The notes: a model not told the origin generated them from the letters alone. Shown: positions 36,353 to 47,888, counted from the first letter of the stretch. The stretch is 64,000 nt of DNA from Penium margaritaceum (GCA_023375785.1 SZWC01000031.1:432415-496414); one strand, 5' to 3'. Translations and numbers: made by a program.

Positions 36353-36573
36353 GCAATACCAAGAGCGGTCGGCGGGAACCATTGCATCAGAACCCATTTT
36401 CTAGACCCTCGCCTCAGGCAGGTTGACACTACAACTCCTCAAGCGAAAAGGATGGATTCATCTCCATCTCCATTCGCTTCAGGTGTGCCAATGGTAACAT
36501 TGTCCATGCGTAAGGCGAGGGAGATAAGTTGATCAGCATGAACGTGAAGGATGTTGAAAAGGACTTGAAGCTT
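36353..36573 (+). mobile_element. Family A LTR tail plus protease-region piece (composite unit 1)
   Basis: The last part of a family A LTR (36353-36428, ending GGCAGGTTGACA) is followed directly by a piece of the protease region (about 36429-36573) that reads close to RMDSSPSPFASGVPMVTLSM. No leader or Gag lies between them. A B LTR follows at 36574. The same series recurs at 38.2 kb. Confidence 0.82.
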
Positions 36574-37310
36574 TATTGGAAAAGCAGTCACCCGGCTCAA
36601 TTTCACGTCCACAGGAGCAAGTTCCACGTCAGGTTTAGATGCCTACTCCAATAGTCAATCCGACTTGAACGTGACAAAGATGAGATGGCAGATTGTTTGT
36701 GGTCCAAAATTGAGGCCGATCGAACAATCCGAATCGAAGATATGAATTTTCAAAGTTTTTAAGATAATGGAGTGCTGATGCATAGGTGACCATGGGTCTT
36801 GGCTCCATGCCTTAGCCTGAGAAAAGAAAAAAAAAGAGGTCCAGGGTCAAGATGTGGTGGGAGAAATATCCAAAAAGTTCTTAAATTCTTGGGTTTTCTT
36901 GTCAGAGTGTATTGACTAGGAAAAAGGTACGTCTCCTTACTTTTCATGTATAGTCAGATCCGTGTGTGCTAGCCACGGACACTTGGCGATTCTCCATGGG
37001 ATTTTGGGTTATATGACCACTAGGACTGTGCCATGAGACGTTTTTCCAGCTCTCTAGGTTACGTGCAAGTGGTTTGTCTGATTGCTAGGCTGATTTCCTC
37101 TCTTGTGTGAGATTATGGACTCTAGTGTGTGAACCTTAACCTCCATGACTAAGAGGTGTGGCTTGTGAGACGGCTGACTTGCCCAAGCTCTAGCTCTACA
37201 TGAACTCCATCATTTTGAGTGATTCACAAACCATTCTTCAGCACAAGTGATGCTCTTTCAGTCCCACATGCTCGCTACTCCAAGGTTTCCTCTCTCATCG
37301 AGTTCCAACA
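36574..37310 (+). repeat. Family B LTR in composite unit 1
   Basis: Complete 737-bp LTR from TATTGGAAAAGC to GAGTTCCAACA. Family B leader sequence (37311-37476) follows but without a recognisable primer site, so this was an element end and not a plain solo LTR. Confidence 0.9.
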
Positions 37311-37476
37311 CTTTAAGCCAGCACAAGCCATCATTATTAGAGTGACGGGTCAAAACTGACCTAATTTAACCATCAATTATTAGATCTTCAATTTAGCAAG
37401 ACAAGCTTTGCAACGAGTCTAAGATTGTGAAGATCTAACGGTCGGATTGAGAGTTAGGCTCAAAACAAGGTCGGCT
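37311..37476 (+). other. Family B leader piece (unit 1)
   Basis: About 166 bp matching the B leader (GCCAGCACAAGCC to CAAAACAAGGTCGG). It stops where the family A LTR starts at 37477. No coding content. Confidence 0.8.
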
Positions 37477-38193
37477 TGTTGACCGGATATGCTCCTTGTC
37501 CATGGCTGATATTTGGACACGCACAGGACGGACTAGGCATGCACTGCTCCCTTGGAGTAAGTCCCCTTCGTCTAATCTGGATGGTATAGCCAGCAAATAC
37601 TGCTTTGGACAACTCCTAGTGGGTTAGACATTCTAGAGTTAGTCTCTAGAGCGAGAGGTCACTGGGTCAAATCCCAGCCCGGTCACTAATTTTCTCTGTG
37701 ACCAAAAGGGGGACAAGAGGGTTCTTAGAGATTTCTTAGAACATCCTAAGGTCCTTCCTCGTGGCAGGCGCCACTTGGCTGTCACACGCAGCGCCATGTA
37801 GGCAAGGGGGATGATGCAATCCAGATTGCCCGCAAAGTGGCTCATCCAAGGAGCCACTACGCGCCTAGGCTAGAGGCTGGACCTAGGACTATAAGAACCT
37901 GTCAGTTGCCTGCATTGAGTACAGTTCTTACCTTTGGGACTCCTAACTGAGTTGTCTTCTGGAGGCAGACTCTAAAGAAGCATTGATAGGTCTTAGTACG
38001 AGGAGTTCGCTCTTCGCGCGAAAGTGACCATGTGCTAAGGACACAGTGCAACAAAGTTATTCCTCTGAACTGTTCAGTGTGGAACCTAGGCTCTGAGGGT
38101 GATATCATCTCTTGGTTGCAGTACCAAGAGCGGCCAGGAGGAACCATTGTGTTAGAATTCGTTTTCTAGACCCTCGCCTTACGCAGGTTGACA
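37477..38193 (+). repeat. Family A LTR without the nested insertion
   Basis: A 717-bp plus-strand LTR, TGTTGACC...GGTTGACA. At 38116-38121 it reads TTGCAGTACCAAGAG continuously, the unoccupied version of the site that holds an inverted LTR at 35.6 and 48.3 kb. TATAAGAACCTGTCAG, the family's TATA-like element, lies near 37890. Confidence 0.9.
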
Positions 38194-38319
38194 CCACAAC
38201 TCTTCAAGCAAAAAGGATGGATTCATCTCCATCTCCATTCACTTCAGGTGTGCCAATGGTAACATTGTCCATGCGTGATCAGCATCAACGTGAACGGTGT
38301 TGAAAAAAACTTGAAGCTT
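38194..38319 (+). mobile_element. Family A protease-region piece (composite unit 2)
   Basis: The same short piece as in unit 1 (reads RMDSSPSPFTSGVPMVTLSM), joined to the LTR on the left and to a B LTR on the right at equivalent points. It is a relic. Confidence 0.82.
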
Positions 38320-39048
38320 TATTGGAAAAGGGACGACCCTGCTCAGTTTTAGGTCCATAGGAGCAAGTTCCAGGTCAGGTTCAGATGCCTACTCCAATAG
38401 TCAATCCGACTTTATTGTGAGAAAGAGCAGATGGTAGATTGTTTACGGGCCAAGTTTGAGGCTGATCGAACAATCCAATTCGAAGATATGAATATTAAAA
38501 GTTTTTAAGATAATGGACTGCTGATGCATGGACCTTGGCTCCATGCCTTAGCCTGAGAAAAGAAAAAGAGCAAGAGGCCCACGGTCAAGACGTGGTGGGA
38601 GAAATATCCAGAAATATCCTAAATTCTTGGGTTTCCTTGTCAGAGTGTATTGACTAGGAAAAAGGTACGTCTCCTTACTTTTCATGAATGGTCAGATCCT
38701 TGTGTGCTAGCCATGGACACTTGGCGATTCTCCATGGGATTCTGGGTTTTGTGACCACTAGGAGTGTACCATCAGACTGTTTTCTAGCTCTCTAGGTTGT
38801 CTGTAAGTGGTTTATCGGATTGCTAGGCTGATTTCCTCTCTTGTGTGAGATTATGGACTCTAGTGTGTGAACCTTAACTTCCATGGCTAAGAGGTGTGGC
38901 TTGTCAGACGGCTGACTTACCCAAGCTTTTGCTCTACATGAACTCTATCATTTTGAGTGATTCACAAACAATTCTTCAGCACAAGTGATGCCCTTTCAGT
39001 CCCACATGCTCGTTGCTCCAAGGTTTCCTTTCTCATCCAGTTCCAACA
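38320..39048 (+). repeat. Family B LTR in composite unit 2
   Basis: A 729-bp LTR from TATTGGAAAAGG to CAGTTCCAACA. It shares with the unit 1 LTR many variants not found in other B LTRs, for example the run AGGTTTCC before the end and TTTTTAAGATAATGGA in the middle. Confidence 0.9.
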
Positions 39049-39296
39049 CTTTCAGCCAATACAAGCCTTCATTTTGAGAGTAACGGGTCAAAAACTGACT
39101 TAATTGGACCATCAATTATTAGATCTTCAATTTAGCAAGACAAGCTTTGCTACAAGTCTAAGATTGTAAAGATCTAATGGTCGGTTTGAGGATTAGGCTC
39201 AAAACAAGGCCGGCCAGGACTACACTCTTCCTCGCAGTAAGACTGTCGTCTTGTGATGACCATAAATCTCTTGTTTCTTTGTCAAATTTAAAAAGT
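39049..39296 (+). other. Family B leader piece (unit 2)
   Basis: About 248 bp of B leader without a primer site, extending further than in unit 1 (through CTCTTGTTTCTTTGTCAAA). No coding content. It ends at a join with family A LTR sequence. Confidence 0.8.
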
Positions 39297-39447
39297 ACCT
39301 ATCAGGTGCCTGTCTTTGAGTAAAGTGGTTACGTTTGAGATTCCTAACAAAGTTCTCCACCAGAGGCAGACACTAAAGAAGAATTGGTTGGTCTGAGCTC
39401 TATGAGTTTGCTCCTCACGTGAAAGTGACCAGGTGCGAAGGACATAA
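39297..39447 (+). repeat. Family A LTR middle piece
   Basis: About 150 bp from the block after the TATA-like element (TGCCTGTCTTTGAGTA through CCAGAGGCAGACACTAAAG to GAAAGTGACCAGGTGC). It passes directly into family A pol. Confidence 0.82.
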
Positions 39448-40410
39448 GACAATTCTACCTCGGGATAGATGTCCATCGTAATCAAGCAGCATGCACCATT
39501 GAGGTGCACCAGACCAAGTACATCATGGAGGTCTTCCAACGCTACAATATGTCCAACAATATGGAGGACTGCAAGCCCATCCGCACACCTATGACAACAG
39601 ACATCAAACTCTCCTCCTTAATGAGTCCAGCACAGAAGTATAATGGCGTGAGATGGAGAACATTACCTACCCGTATGTTATTGGTAGCCTTGTCTATGCC
39701 ATGGTAGGAACAGTTCCTGATATTTGCTACGCTGTGGGACAAGTCAGTAGGTTTGTGGCCAATTTAGGGCCATAACACTGGCAAGCTCTCAAGTGCATCA
39801 TGCGGTATCTATAGAAGACACGACACATGGGATTCCAGTTTGAAGGCGAAGAGGGATCTCACCCGCTACGGCTGGTGTGCTACGTAGACGTCGACTAGGG
39901 AGGAAGAATAGATGACAAAACGTCCACCTCAGGCTTTATGTGGCTCTTAAATGGTGGTAAAGTCCTCTGGGCAAGCAAAAAAGAAGACCGTGGTTCCCTC
40001 TCTACCGCTGAGACGGAGTACATCGCTCTGTCGGAAGCATGGAAGGAGACACAGTGGTTATGTAGTTTGCTTGCCGAGATGAAAGTGCCATAAATGGATG
40101 TAACAGAGGTCTGCATCGACAACAAGAGTGCCATGAAAATGGCACGGGATGATGTCATGTCCGGCGGACCAAGCACATCCAAATCAGGTACCACTACTCA
40201 CGTGACCTGGTCGCAAAGGAGATCGTGGACCTGGAATACGTGGAGATCAAGAAGATGCTCGCAGAGTATATGACAAAGGCGCTTGACAACGAATTGCACT
40301 GTGTATGTACTTGAATCGGTATGGTCACGGCAGCTGACGTAGACTGAGGCCAAGACATCTGAAGAGAGGAGATACCTCAGAGATAATGCATAATGGTGCA
40401 AGGAAGAGTT
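39448..40410 (+). mobile_element. Family A fragment: RT end and RNase H
   Basis: Reads as the end of RT (HQTKYIMEVFQRYNM) and as RNase H (DICYAVGQVSRFVAN-like, a TSGF-type box, and a segment around ALSEAWKETQWL), in the order of the 45.1-45.9 and 55.8-56.7 kb copies. Its 3' end joins a proper polypurine stretch and LTR at 40411. It is a fossil with about six or more breaks. Confidence 0.88.
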
Positions 40411-41165
40411 TGTTGACCTGATATGCTCCTTATCCATAGCTGACATTTTGACCGTCACAGGATGGACGAGGCATGTACTACTCCCTTGGAGTAAGTCACC
40501 TATGTCTGGTCCATAAGGGAAGGCATGCACTGCTCCTTTGGAGCAAGTTTCTTTGGTTTAAATAGGATGGTATAGCCAGCAAATACTACCTAGAACAATT
40601 CCTTGTGGCTTAGACGTTCCTGAATTAGTGTCTAGAGTGAGAGGTCACTCGGTCAAAACCCAGCCCAGTGACTAATTTTCTTTGTGATCAAAAGAGGTAC
40701 ATGATGGTTTTAGGAAACATCTAAGAACATTCCAAGGTATTTCCTGGTGGCTGGCACCACTTGGCGATCACAGGGAATGCCATGTACGTAGGGAGGATGA
40801 TGCAATCTAGATTGCCCTCATAGTGGCTCATCCAAGGAGCCACTAGAGGCTGGTTCTAGGACTATATGAACCTGTCAGTTGCCTGTCATTGAGTACAGTT
40901 CTCACCTTTGAGACTCTTAACAAAGTTGTCAACCAGAGGCAGACACTAAAGAGGCATAGGTAGGTCTAATTCCCATGAGTAAGCTCCTTGCGCGAAACCT
41001 ACCAGGTAATAAGGACTCTGTTCAAAGAAGCGATTCTTACGAAATGCTTAGTGTAGAACTTTGGCTCAAAAGGTGAAATCTCCTCTTGGTTGCATTACCA
41101 AGAGCGGTCGGCAAGAACCATTGTGTCGGAACCCGTTTTCTAGACCGTCGCCTCAAGCAAGTTGA
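40411..41165 (+). repeat. Family A 3' LTR
   Basis: About 755 bp, TGTTGACCTGATATGC to CAAGCAAGTTGA, after a purine-rich AAGGAAGAGT. This is the 3' LTR of the fragment on its left. Inverted family A gag begins directly after it. Confidence 0.9.
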
Positions 41166-41634
41166 TTCTTTCTATCGCGACCATTGCCTTTTGCTCAACC
41201 GCTACCGCTTTTGCTGATGCTGTGACCAGAAGAGGAATTGTTGCCACGACCATCATACTATGCAGCATATGCTAAAAGGTTAGCCTCACCACCGTTGCGA
41301 TGCATGGTCTTATCGCACACGTACTCGGACATTGCCTCATACGTACAATCATCCTCTTTCCAACCGCCAAAGACGGTGATCAGAGGATCCAAAATTTTAC
41401 ATACTACCATGAGGAGGATCATGGCATGCATGCAGGTGTCAAGTTCCAAGTTCATTTAGGTTAGTTATTAAAACAGTCCTTCAAACTACAGCAGGAATAA
41501 CGGAATCGACTTTCCCTCCCTCACCCTCATCAAAATCAGCTTTTGAAGGATGAAGAAGCGATTTGCAAGAGCCATTGATTGGTATACACGTGCAAGCTTC
41601 TCATAAGCCTTTGATGCATGCGTGATACCTTGGA
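41166..41634 (-). mobile_element. Inverted family A Gag fragment
   Basis: Minus-strand gag: the region before the zinc knuckle (AYAAKRLASPP on the opposite strand is the shadow) leading back to the middle of Gag (inverse of GCTTATGAGAAGCTTGCACG). It meets the plus-strand gag of the next element near 41632-41635, so the two face each other. It is a relic. Confidence 0.85.
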
Positions 41635-41953
41635 GTGTTCAAAATGACATGGCGCCTACGATTCTTGTGACATCAGTGCACGAGTCACAGCATGTCCACC
41701 TCCNTTTAGGTTAGTTATTAAAACAGTCCTTCAAACTACAGTAGGAATAACGGAATCGACTTTCCCTCCCTCACCCTCATCAAAATCAGCTTTTGAAGGA
41801 TGAAGAAGCGATTTGCAAGAGCCATTGATTGGTATACACGTGCAAGCTTCTCATAAGCCTTTGATGCATGCGTGATACCTTGGAGTGTTCAAAATGACAT
41901 GGCGCCTACGATTCTTGTGACATCAGTGCACGAGTCACAGCATGTCCACCTCC
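41455..41953. other. Two 249-bp copies separated by one N: probable assembly join
   Basis: 41455-41703 and 41705-41953 are identical by eye except for one base, and the single N at 41704 lies exactly between them. The copies span the inverted-to-direct gag junction. This is what a scaffold join leaves when overlapping contig ends are not merged. Confidence 0.9.
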
Positions 41954-44900
41954 AAGGTAGCACACATGCATTAAGGGCTTATGAGAAGCTTGCACGTGTA
42001 TACCAATCAACGGCTCTTGCAAATCACCTCTTCATCTTTCAAAAGCTAATGTCGATGAGGGTTAGCGAGGGGAGGTCGATTCCGTACTTCCTGTTGCAGT
42101 TTGAAGGACTGCTAAAACAGGTGACCCAAATGAACAGCGAAATCAACACCAACATGCATGCCGTGATCCTCCTCATGGCGTTACATGAAAGTTGGGCTCC
42201 TCTGATCAGCGTATTTAGCGGTTGGAAGGAGGAGGATTTGGAGTATGAGGTAATGTCCGAATTTGTGCGCAACGAGGCCATGCATAGAAGCGGTAGTGAG
42301 GCTAACATTTCAACCTATGCTGCACAGTACGTTGGTTGTGGCAACAACTCTTCTGGTCAGAGCCACAGCGGAAGCGGTGGCGTTGGGAAGAGTTCAAAGC
42401 GTCCTAAGAAGTGCCATAACTGTGGCAAGCCCGGGCATTGGGCACGAGAGTGCAGGGCTCCCAAGAAGGAAGACAAAGATCATGGTAGTATATATGAGGA
42501 GAAAGTAAGGGATAAGAAGGAGTTGACGAACATGATGGCTGAGAGCGTGCCGGCAACCAAGGGAGCAGCATTGCTCAAGCGTGGAGTCTACGGGCTGGAC
42601 TCTGGCACAAACCACCACTCTTCAAGGGAGAATGATGGATTCATCTCTATTGCGAACACTGAACGTCGCTTCAGGTGTACCAATGGCAGCCTTGTCCATG
42701 CGTAAGGGGAGGGAGACAAGTTGATCAGCATCAACGTGAACGGTGCTAAAAAAACATTGAAGCTGGAGAACGTTATCTACATGCTGTCTTTTACGGCAAA
42801 CCTCTTGTCAGTATCCAAAATCACGGACAACAACATGACGGTTGTCTTCACGGAGGAGGAGGCCGTGATTGTCAAGAACAAGGACACCAAGATCTCCTAT
42901 CCCAAGGAGAGTCGTATCATACAATATTCCCAAGAGTTGATGGACTCTACGTGCTACAGACTAAGCCCTTTGAGAGTATAAATGAGGGAAATGCGGCGGT
43001 TCAAGAGCCCAAGTTTCCAAAGCCTGATGTTGCACCACAGGCCATCACCATGGTGCCCATCTCCATCGACACAAATGCTGAGCTGTGGCACAGGCGGTTT
43101 GGCCATGTGGCCGACAATACACTACAAGCTATGCAACAACACAAAGTGGTTAATGGGATGGAGGGATGAAAGGCCAAGGATGAGGGAAAGTGCAAGACGC
43201 TGTGTGAGCCATCCCTCCAAGGCAAGGCAAAGAGAAAGCCCTTTGAGCGTAATGGGCAACGTGCAGCAGCAATCTTGGACCTGATTCACTCTGATGTGTG
43301 CAACCAATCGCAACCCTTCAAACGGCCGCAGCAAGTATTTCTTCACCTTCATCGAATATTACAATCGCAAGATATGGATCTACTTCCTCAAGAAAAGGGA
43401 GAGGTCAAGGAGAAGCTGCAAGAGTTTTTCGCGATATTAGAGTGGCAGACAAGCAAGAAGGTCAAGGCATTGTGCACCGACAACGGTGGTGAGTACGAGG
43501 CGTGCAAAGGCTGGTTGAGCCAACACAGCATCAACCACCAGTCCACCACGCCTTATACCTCCAAGAGTAATGGCGTTACCGAGCGGATAAACAAAACTAT
43601 CCTCGGCATGACAGGAAGCATGCTCTTTGACGCCAAACTCCCACCTTGGTTCTGGGCTGAAGCTGCAAGAAGTGCTTGCTACCTTGTGAATCTCACTCCG
43701 GCAACCGCGCTTGGAAGGCGTGGTAAGAAGCAGTAAGAGAAGCAGCTCATGACGCCATAGGAGGCTTGGTCAGGGAAGAAGCCAGATGCCCCACACTTGA
43801 GGGTCTTTGTCTGCACTGCGTGGGTAAAGGTCCAAGCAGCAGAAGGAAGTGGCAAACTGGATGTACGCGCTCGAAAGTATGTAATGGTCAGACACGACAC
43901 TACACACAAAGCGTACAGGCTGTGGGACCAAGCGGCTAGAAAGTTCATCAGGAGCCGAGATGTCGAGTTTAAAGAAAGGATGCTCAGCAAAGAAGAGTCG
44001 CCGGATCCTGTTCATGCTCCCAAATTGGGAGTGGATTGTGTTCCTCGAGTCAGGTTATGAGGCACCTGAGAAGTGGCAGATGGTGCCAGTGAAGTGTGGT
44101 GCTCCAGGGAGAGTGGTTGTGCAGGCTGACATAGCGAAGAACTCTGACAGTGAGTTTGAGTTGTCCGAGGCCTCTGAGTCAAATTGTGAGGTCAATAGCG
44201 CTTCCTCAAAGGACGGATCACTGGCATCACAGGAGCAACGGAAGCAACTAAGCCTTGAAGCACCACCAACAATACTCCGGCGTAGTACGCGCTAGAAGAA
44301 ACTTCTGACCAAGTACGATGATGAGAGTGCGGAATGGACTAGACTCAGCTGGTCATGCTTGGCTGAGGAAGAGCCTGTGATCGTAACGGAGGCTATGAAC
44401 ATGCCAGATGTGGCCAAATGGAAGGAGGTAGTGGATAGCAAACTCGCATCCATTGAAGAGAACGGAACATGGCTTTTGGTGGACAGGTCACCAAATGCGC
44501 ACATGGTGGGGTCAAACTGGGTACTCTGGAAAACGTTGAAGCAGGATGGTACTATCAACAAGTACAAGGCAAGAGTTGTGGCGAAGGGGTTTTCCTAGCG
44601 TGCAGGCTCAAAGAACGAGGAGACCTCCGCGCCTGTCGTCACCTTTGCCTCCTTCACATCTATGTTGGCCATCGCTGCTGCAAAATATCTAGAGGTCCAC
44701 TAGATGGACGTCAAGATAGCTTTCATCTACGGGAAGCTAGACAAAGAAGTGCTGATGGAAGTGTCCGAGGGAGTGAAAGTTCTAGAGGGCAAGGTTTGCA
44801 AACTGGTCAAAGCACTGTACGGGCTGAAACAAGCCCCAAGGATGTGTTACAAGGAGATGGAAGGCTTCATGGCCGGGCTCACATTCACGCACTGCCAGAA

Positions 44901-45914
44901 TTACTCTAATGTCTATGCACAAGAGGATGAGATAGGCTTGATGAAATTTGCACTGTACGTGGATGACCTGGTCATCTGCTCGTTGTCAGTCGAGATATTG
45001 AACAAGCTGAAGACAGAATTAGCAACAGGTTCAAGATGAAGGACATGGGTCTGCTCGACTTCTACCTTGGGATAGTCATCCACCGCAATCAATCACCAGG
45101 CACCATCGAGCTTAACCAGACCAAGTACATCATGGAGGTCCTTAGGCGCTACAACATGGAGGAGTACAAGCCCATCAGCATACCCATGACAACAGACATC
45201 AAGTTCTCCTCCTCCATGAGCCGTAGGAAGGAAGCAAAACGGCGTGAGATGGAAAACATTCCCTACCAGTCTGTTGTTGGCAGCCTCATGTATGCCATGG
45301 TAGGAACACGCCCTGACATTTGCTATGTTGTGGGATAAGTGAGAAGGTTTGTGGCCAATCCAGAGCCACTAGACTGGCAAGAAGTCAAATCCATCATGCG
45401 CTTTTTACAGTAGACCGAACACATGGGAATCCTGTTTGGAGGCCAAGAAGGATCTGACCCGCTACAGCTGGTGTGCTACACATACGCTGATTGGTGAGGT
45501 AGAATCCACGACAGAAAGTCCACCTCGAGCTTTGTGTGCCTCTTGAACGGTGGTGTAGTCTCTTGGACAAGCAGAAAGCAAGACTGTGTCTCCTTTTCCA
45601 CCGGTGAGGCAGAGTACCTCGCTCTGTCAGAAGCATGGAAGGAGAAACAGTGGCCACGTAGTTTGCTTGCCGAGATTAAAGTGCCACAAACGGAGGAAAC
45701 AAAGGTCCGCATCGACAACAAGTGTGCCATGAAAATGGCCCAAGATGACGTCATCTCCCAGCGGACCAAGCACATCAATATCAGGTACTACTACTCACGT
45801 GACCTGGTCACAAAGGAGATCGTGGACTTGGAATACGTTGAGACAAGAAAGATGCTCGCAGATTGCATGAAAAAGAGGCTGGACAGCGAATTGCCCTCTA
45901 CAGGTACTCGAGGT
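41882..45914 (+). mobile_element. Family A Ty1/copia element A1, Gag to RNase H
   Basis: Parts: Gag (about 41882-42530) with zinc knuckle CHNCGKPGHWAREC near 42411-42455; protease (about 42580-42960, YGLDSGTNHHSSREND, then NVIYMLSFTANLLSVSKI); integrase (about 43080-43740, LWHRRFGHVADNTLQAMQQ, TDNGGEYEACKGWLS); RT (about 44390-45020, KYKARVVAKGFS, YVDDLVICS); RNase H (about 45240-45900, SLMYAMVGTRPDICYVVG, STGEAEYLALSEAW, KHINIRYYYSRDLV). Its left LTR and the beginning of Gag are replaced by the inverted gag at 41.2-41.6 kb. On the right a minus-strand B LTR begins at 45915, just before the expected polypurine tract. It is broken, with about eight to ten breaks, but the Gag is among the more readable ones. 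Confidence 0.92.
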
Positions 45915-46651
45915 TGTTGGAACTAGAGGAGAGAGGGAGCCTTGGAGCAGCAAACATGTGGGACTGGAAGGGCATTACTTGTGCTGAAGAATGGTTGTTG
46001 AATCAGTGAAAATGATGGATTTCATAGAGCTAGAGCTTGGACAAGTCACCTCTCTCACAAGCCACACCACTTAGCCATGCAGGCTAAGGCTCACACACTA
46101 GAGTCCATCATCTCAAAGAAGAGAGGAAATCAGCCAAGCAAACAGGCTGACCACTCACACACGACCTAGAGAGTTAGAAAATGCTCTCATGTTACACTCT
46201 TAGTGGTCACATAATCCACAGCCCCATGGAGAATCGCCATGTGTCCATGGCTTGCATAGAAGGACCTCACCTCACCTAAAAACTATGGAGAGGTATCTTT
46301 TTTCCCAGTTAGCAAGCTCTCACAAGGCAACCTAAGAATCAAGGACCTTTTTGGAAATGTCTCCTATCAGGTTTTGAGCCTGGACCTCTTGCCTTTTTCT
46401 TTTCTCAGGCGAAGGCATGGACCCATCGCCAATGGTCTCCAAGATACCGGCGGTCGATGACACCCAAAACTTTGAAAATTCATATCTCCCAATCCGACCA
46501 TTGGATCGGCCTGAAACTTGGACCATACACATTTTGCAACCTGATCTTTCTAATGGAAAAGCTGGATTGATAATTGGAGTAGGCATCTGGTTGTTTTCAA
46601 CAACATGCTCCTGTGGACGTAAAATTGAGCCGGATGGCTCCTTTCCCTACA
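45915..46651 (-). repeat. Family B 3' LTR of B8 (minus strand)
   Basis: A 737-bp inverted LTR, TGTTGGAACTAG...TTTCCCTACA, next to a minus-strand polypurine tract (ATCTCCCACTTTGCC) at 46652. B8 therefore inserted at the 3' end of A1; its other end is not found next to this site. Confidence 0.9.
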
Positions 46652-46936
46652 ATCTCCCACTTTGCCGCAGTGAGAGAGGGCTGAGTCCACATGCCTTCAT
46701 GCATAACTGTTGTTTCTCACGGGTAAGTCGTTTGGTGTAGAAATCAACGACTTGCTTGCTGGTTGGATTAAACTCCAGCTTGTTAGCACGCTCGTGCACC
46801 ATGTGCCTGATGAAGTGATATGTGATGTCAATGTACTTGGTACATTTATGGTACTCAGGATTCTTGGCGAGTGCGATTGAGCTCTGGTTGTCGACGTACA
46901 CATGAACTGGAACTAGTGCGCACATCTCTGCCATGA

Positions 46937-47675
46937 TGTTGGGAAAGGAGCCATCCGGCTCTGTTTCAGGTCCACAGGAGCAAGTTTCAGGAAACTACCA
47001 GATGCCTGCTCCGATTGTCAATCCAACTTCACCATTGGAAAGATCAGGTGGGAAAATGTCTACGGTCCAAGTTTGAGGCCGATCCAACAGTCGGATTGGG
47101 AGATATGAATTTTCGAAGTTTTCGAGGTCATCGACTGCCGATATCTGGGTGACCATGGGCGATGGCTCCATGCCTTAGCTTGAGAAAAGAAAAAGGCAAG
47201 AAGTCCAGGGTCAAGACCTGATGGGAGAAATATCCAAAAATGTCCTAGATTCTTGGGTTGCCTTGTCAGAGTGTGCTGACTAGGAAAAAGGTACCTCTCC
47301 TTACTTTTTAGGTGAGGTGAGATCCTTGTGTGCTAGCCATGGACACATGGGGATTCCCCATGGGATTGTGGGTTATGTGACCACTAGGAGTGTGCCATGA
47401 GAGCATTTCCTACCTCTCTAGGTCGTGTGTGAGTGGTCAGCCTGATTGCTAGGCTGATTTCCTCTCTTGTGTGAGATCATGGACTCTAGTGTGTGAGCCT
47501 TAACCTCCATGGCTAAGTGGTGTGGCTTGTGACACGGCTGACTTGCCCAATCTCTAGTTCTATATGTACTCCATCATTTTGAGTGATTCAAAAAACCATT
47601 CTTTAGCACAAGTGATGCCCTTCCATTCCCACATGCTCGTTGCTCCAAGGCTCCCTCTCTGCTTCAGTTCCAACA
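46937..47675 (+). repeat. Solo family B LTR with target-site duplication CATGA
   Basis: A 739-bp LTR, TGTTGGGAAAGG...CAGTTCCAACA, complete at both ends and flanked by CATGA at 46932-46936 and 47676-47680. The flanks are continuous RNase H sequence of B8 (compare the uninterrupted 29620-29700). It arose by insertion of a whole element followed by LTR-LTR recombination. It is the cleanest reference for the family B LTR here. Confidence 0.95.
47561..47568 (+). promoter_or_regulatory. TATA-like element of the family B LTR
   Basis: TATATGTA, about 107 bp before the LTR end, kept at the same place in nearly all B LTRs. Position and conservation fit the LTR promoter, with a short R-U5 behind it. 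Confidence 0.6.
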
Positions 47676-47888
47676 CATGAGACGCTGAAGCCAAACTACT
47701 TCCTTGGCACCAAAGCTAAGAGACGCGTACTTAGCTTCCGTGCTTGAGGTCGCCACGACCACTTGTCGCTTGCTGCACCAGCTCATGGCTCCACCATTTA
47801 TGAGGAACACATGTCCAGATATGGACTTGCGGTCCTCAGGATTTGAAGCCCAATCTGCGTCTGTGTAGCCGATGATGTTGTGTAGCTA

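Larger units (their letters stand above)
46652..47882 (-). mobile_element. Family B fragment B8: RNase H, split by a solo LTR
   Basis: Minus-strand RNase H sequence in two stretches, 46652-46936 and 47676-47882, lying on either side of a plus-strand solo LTR. Recognisable pieces are VHVYVDNQSSIALAKNPEY and KYIDITYHFIRHMVHE. It stops near 47882 at family A LTR sequence. It is a relic with few breaks per length. Confidence 0.9.

Noticed and set aside
41455-41953. Biological tandem duplication within gag
   Set aside because: The N exactly at the seam and near-perfect identity, in a region where other copies differ by around 10%, favour an assembly join.
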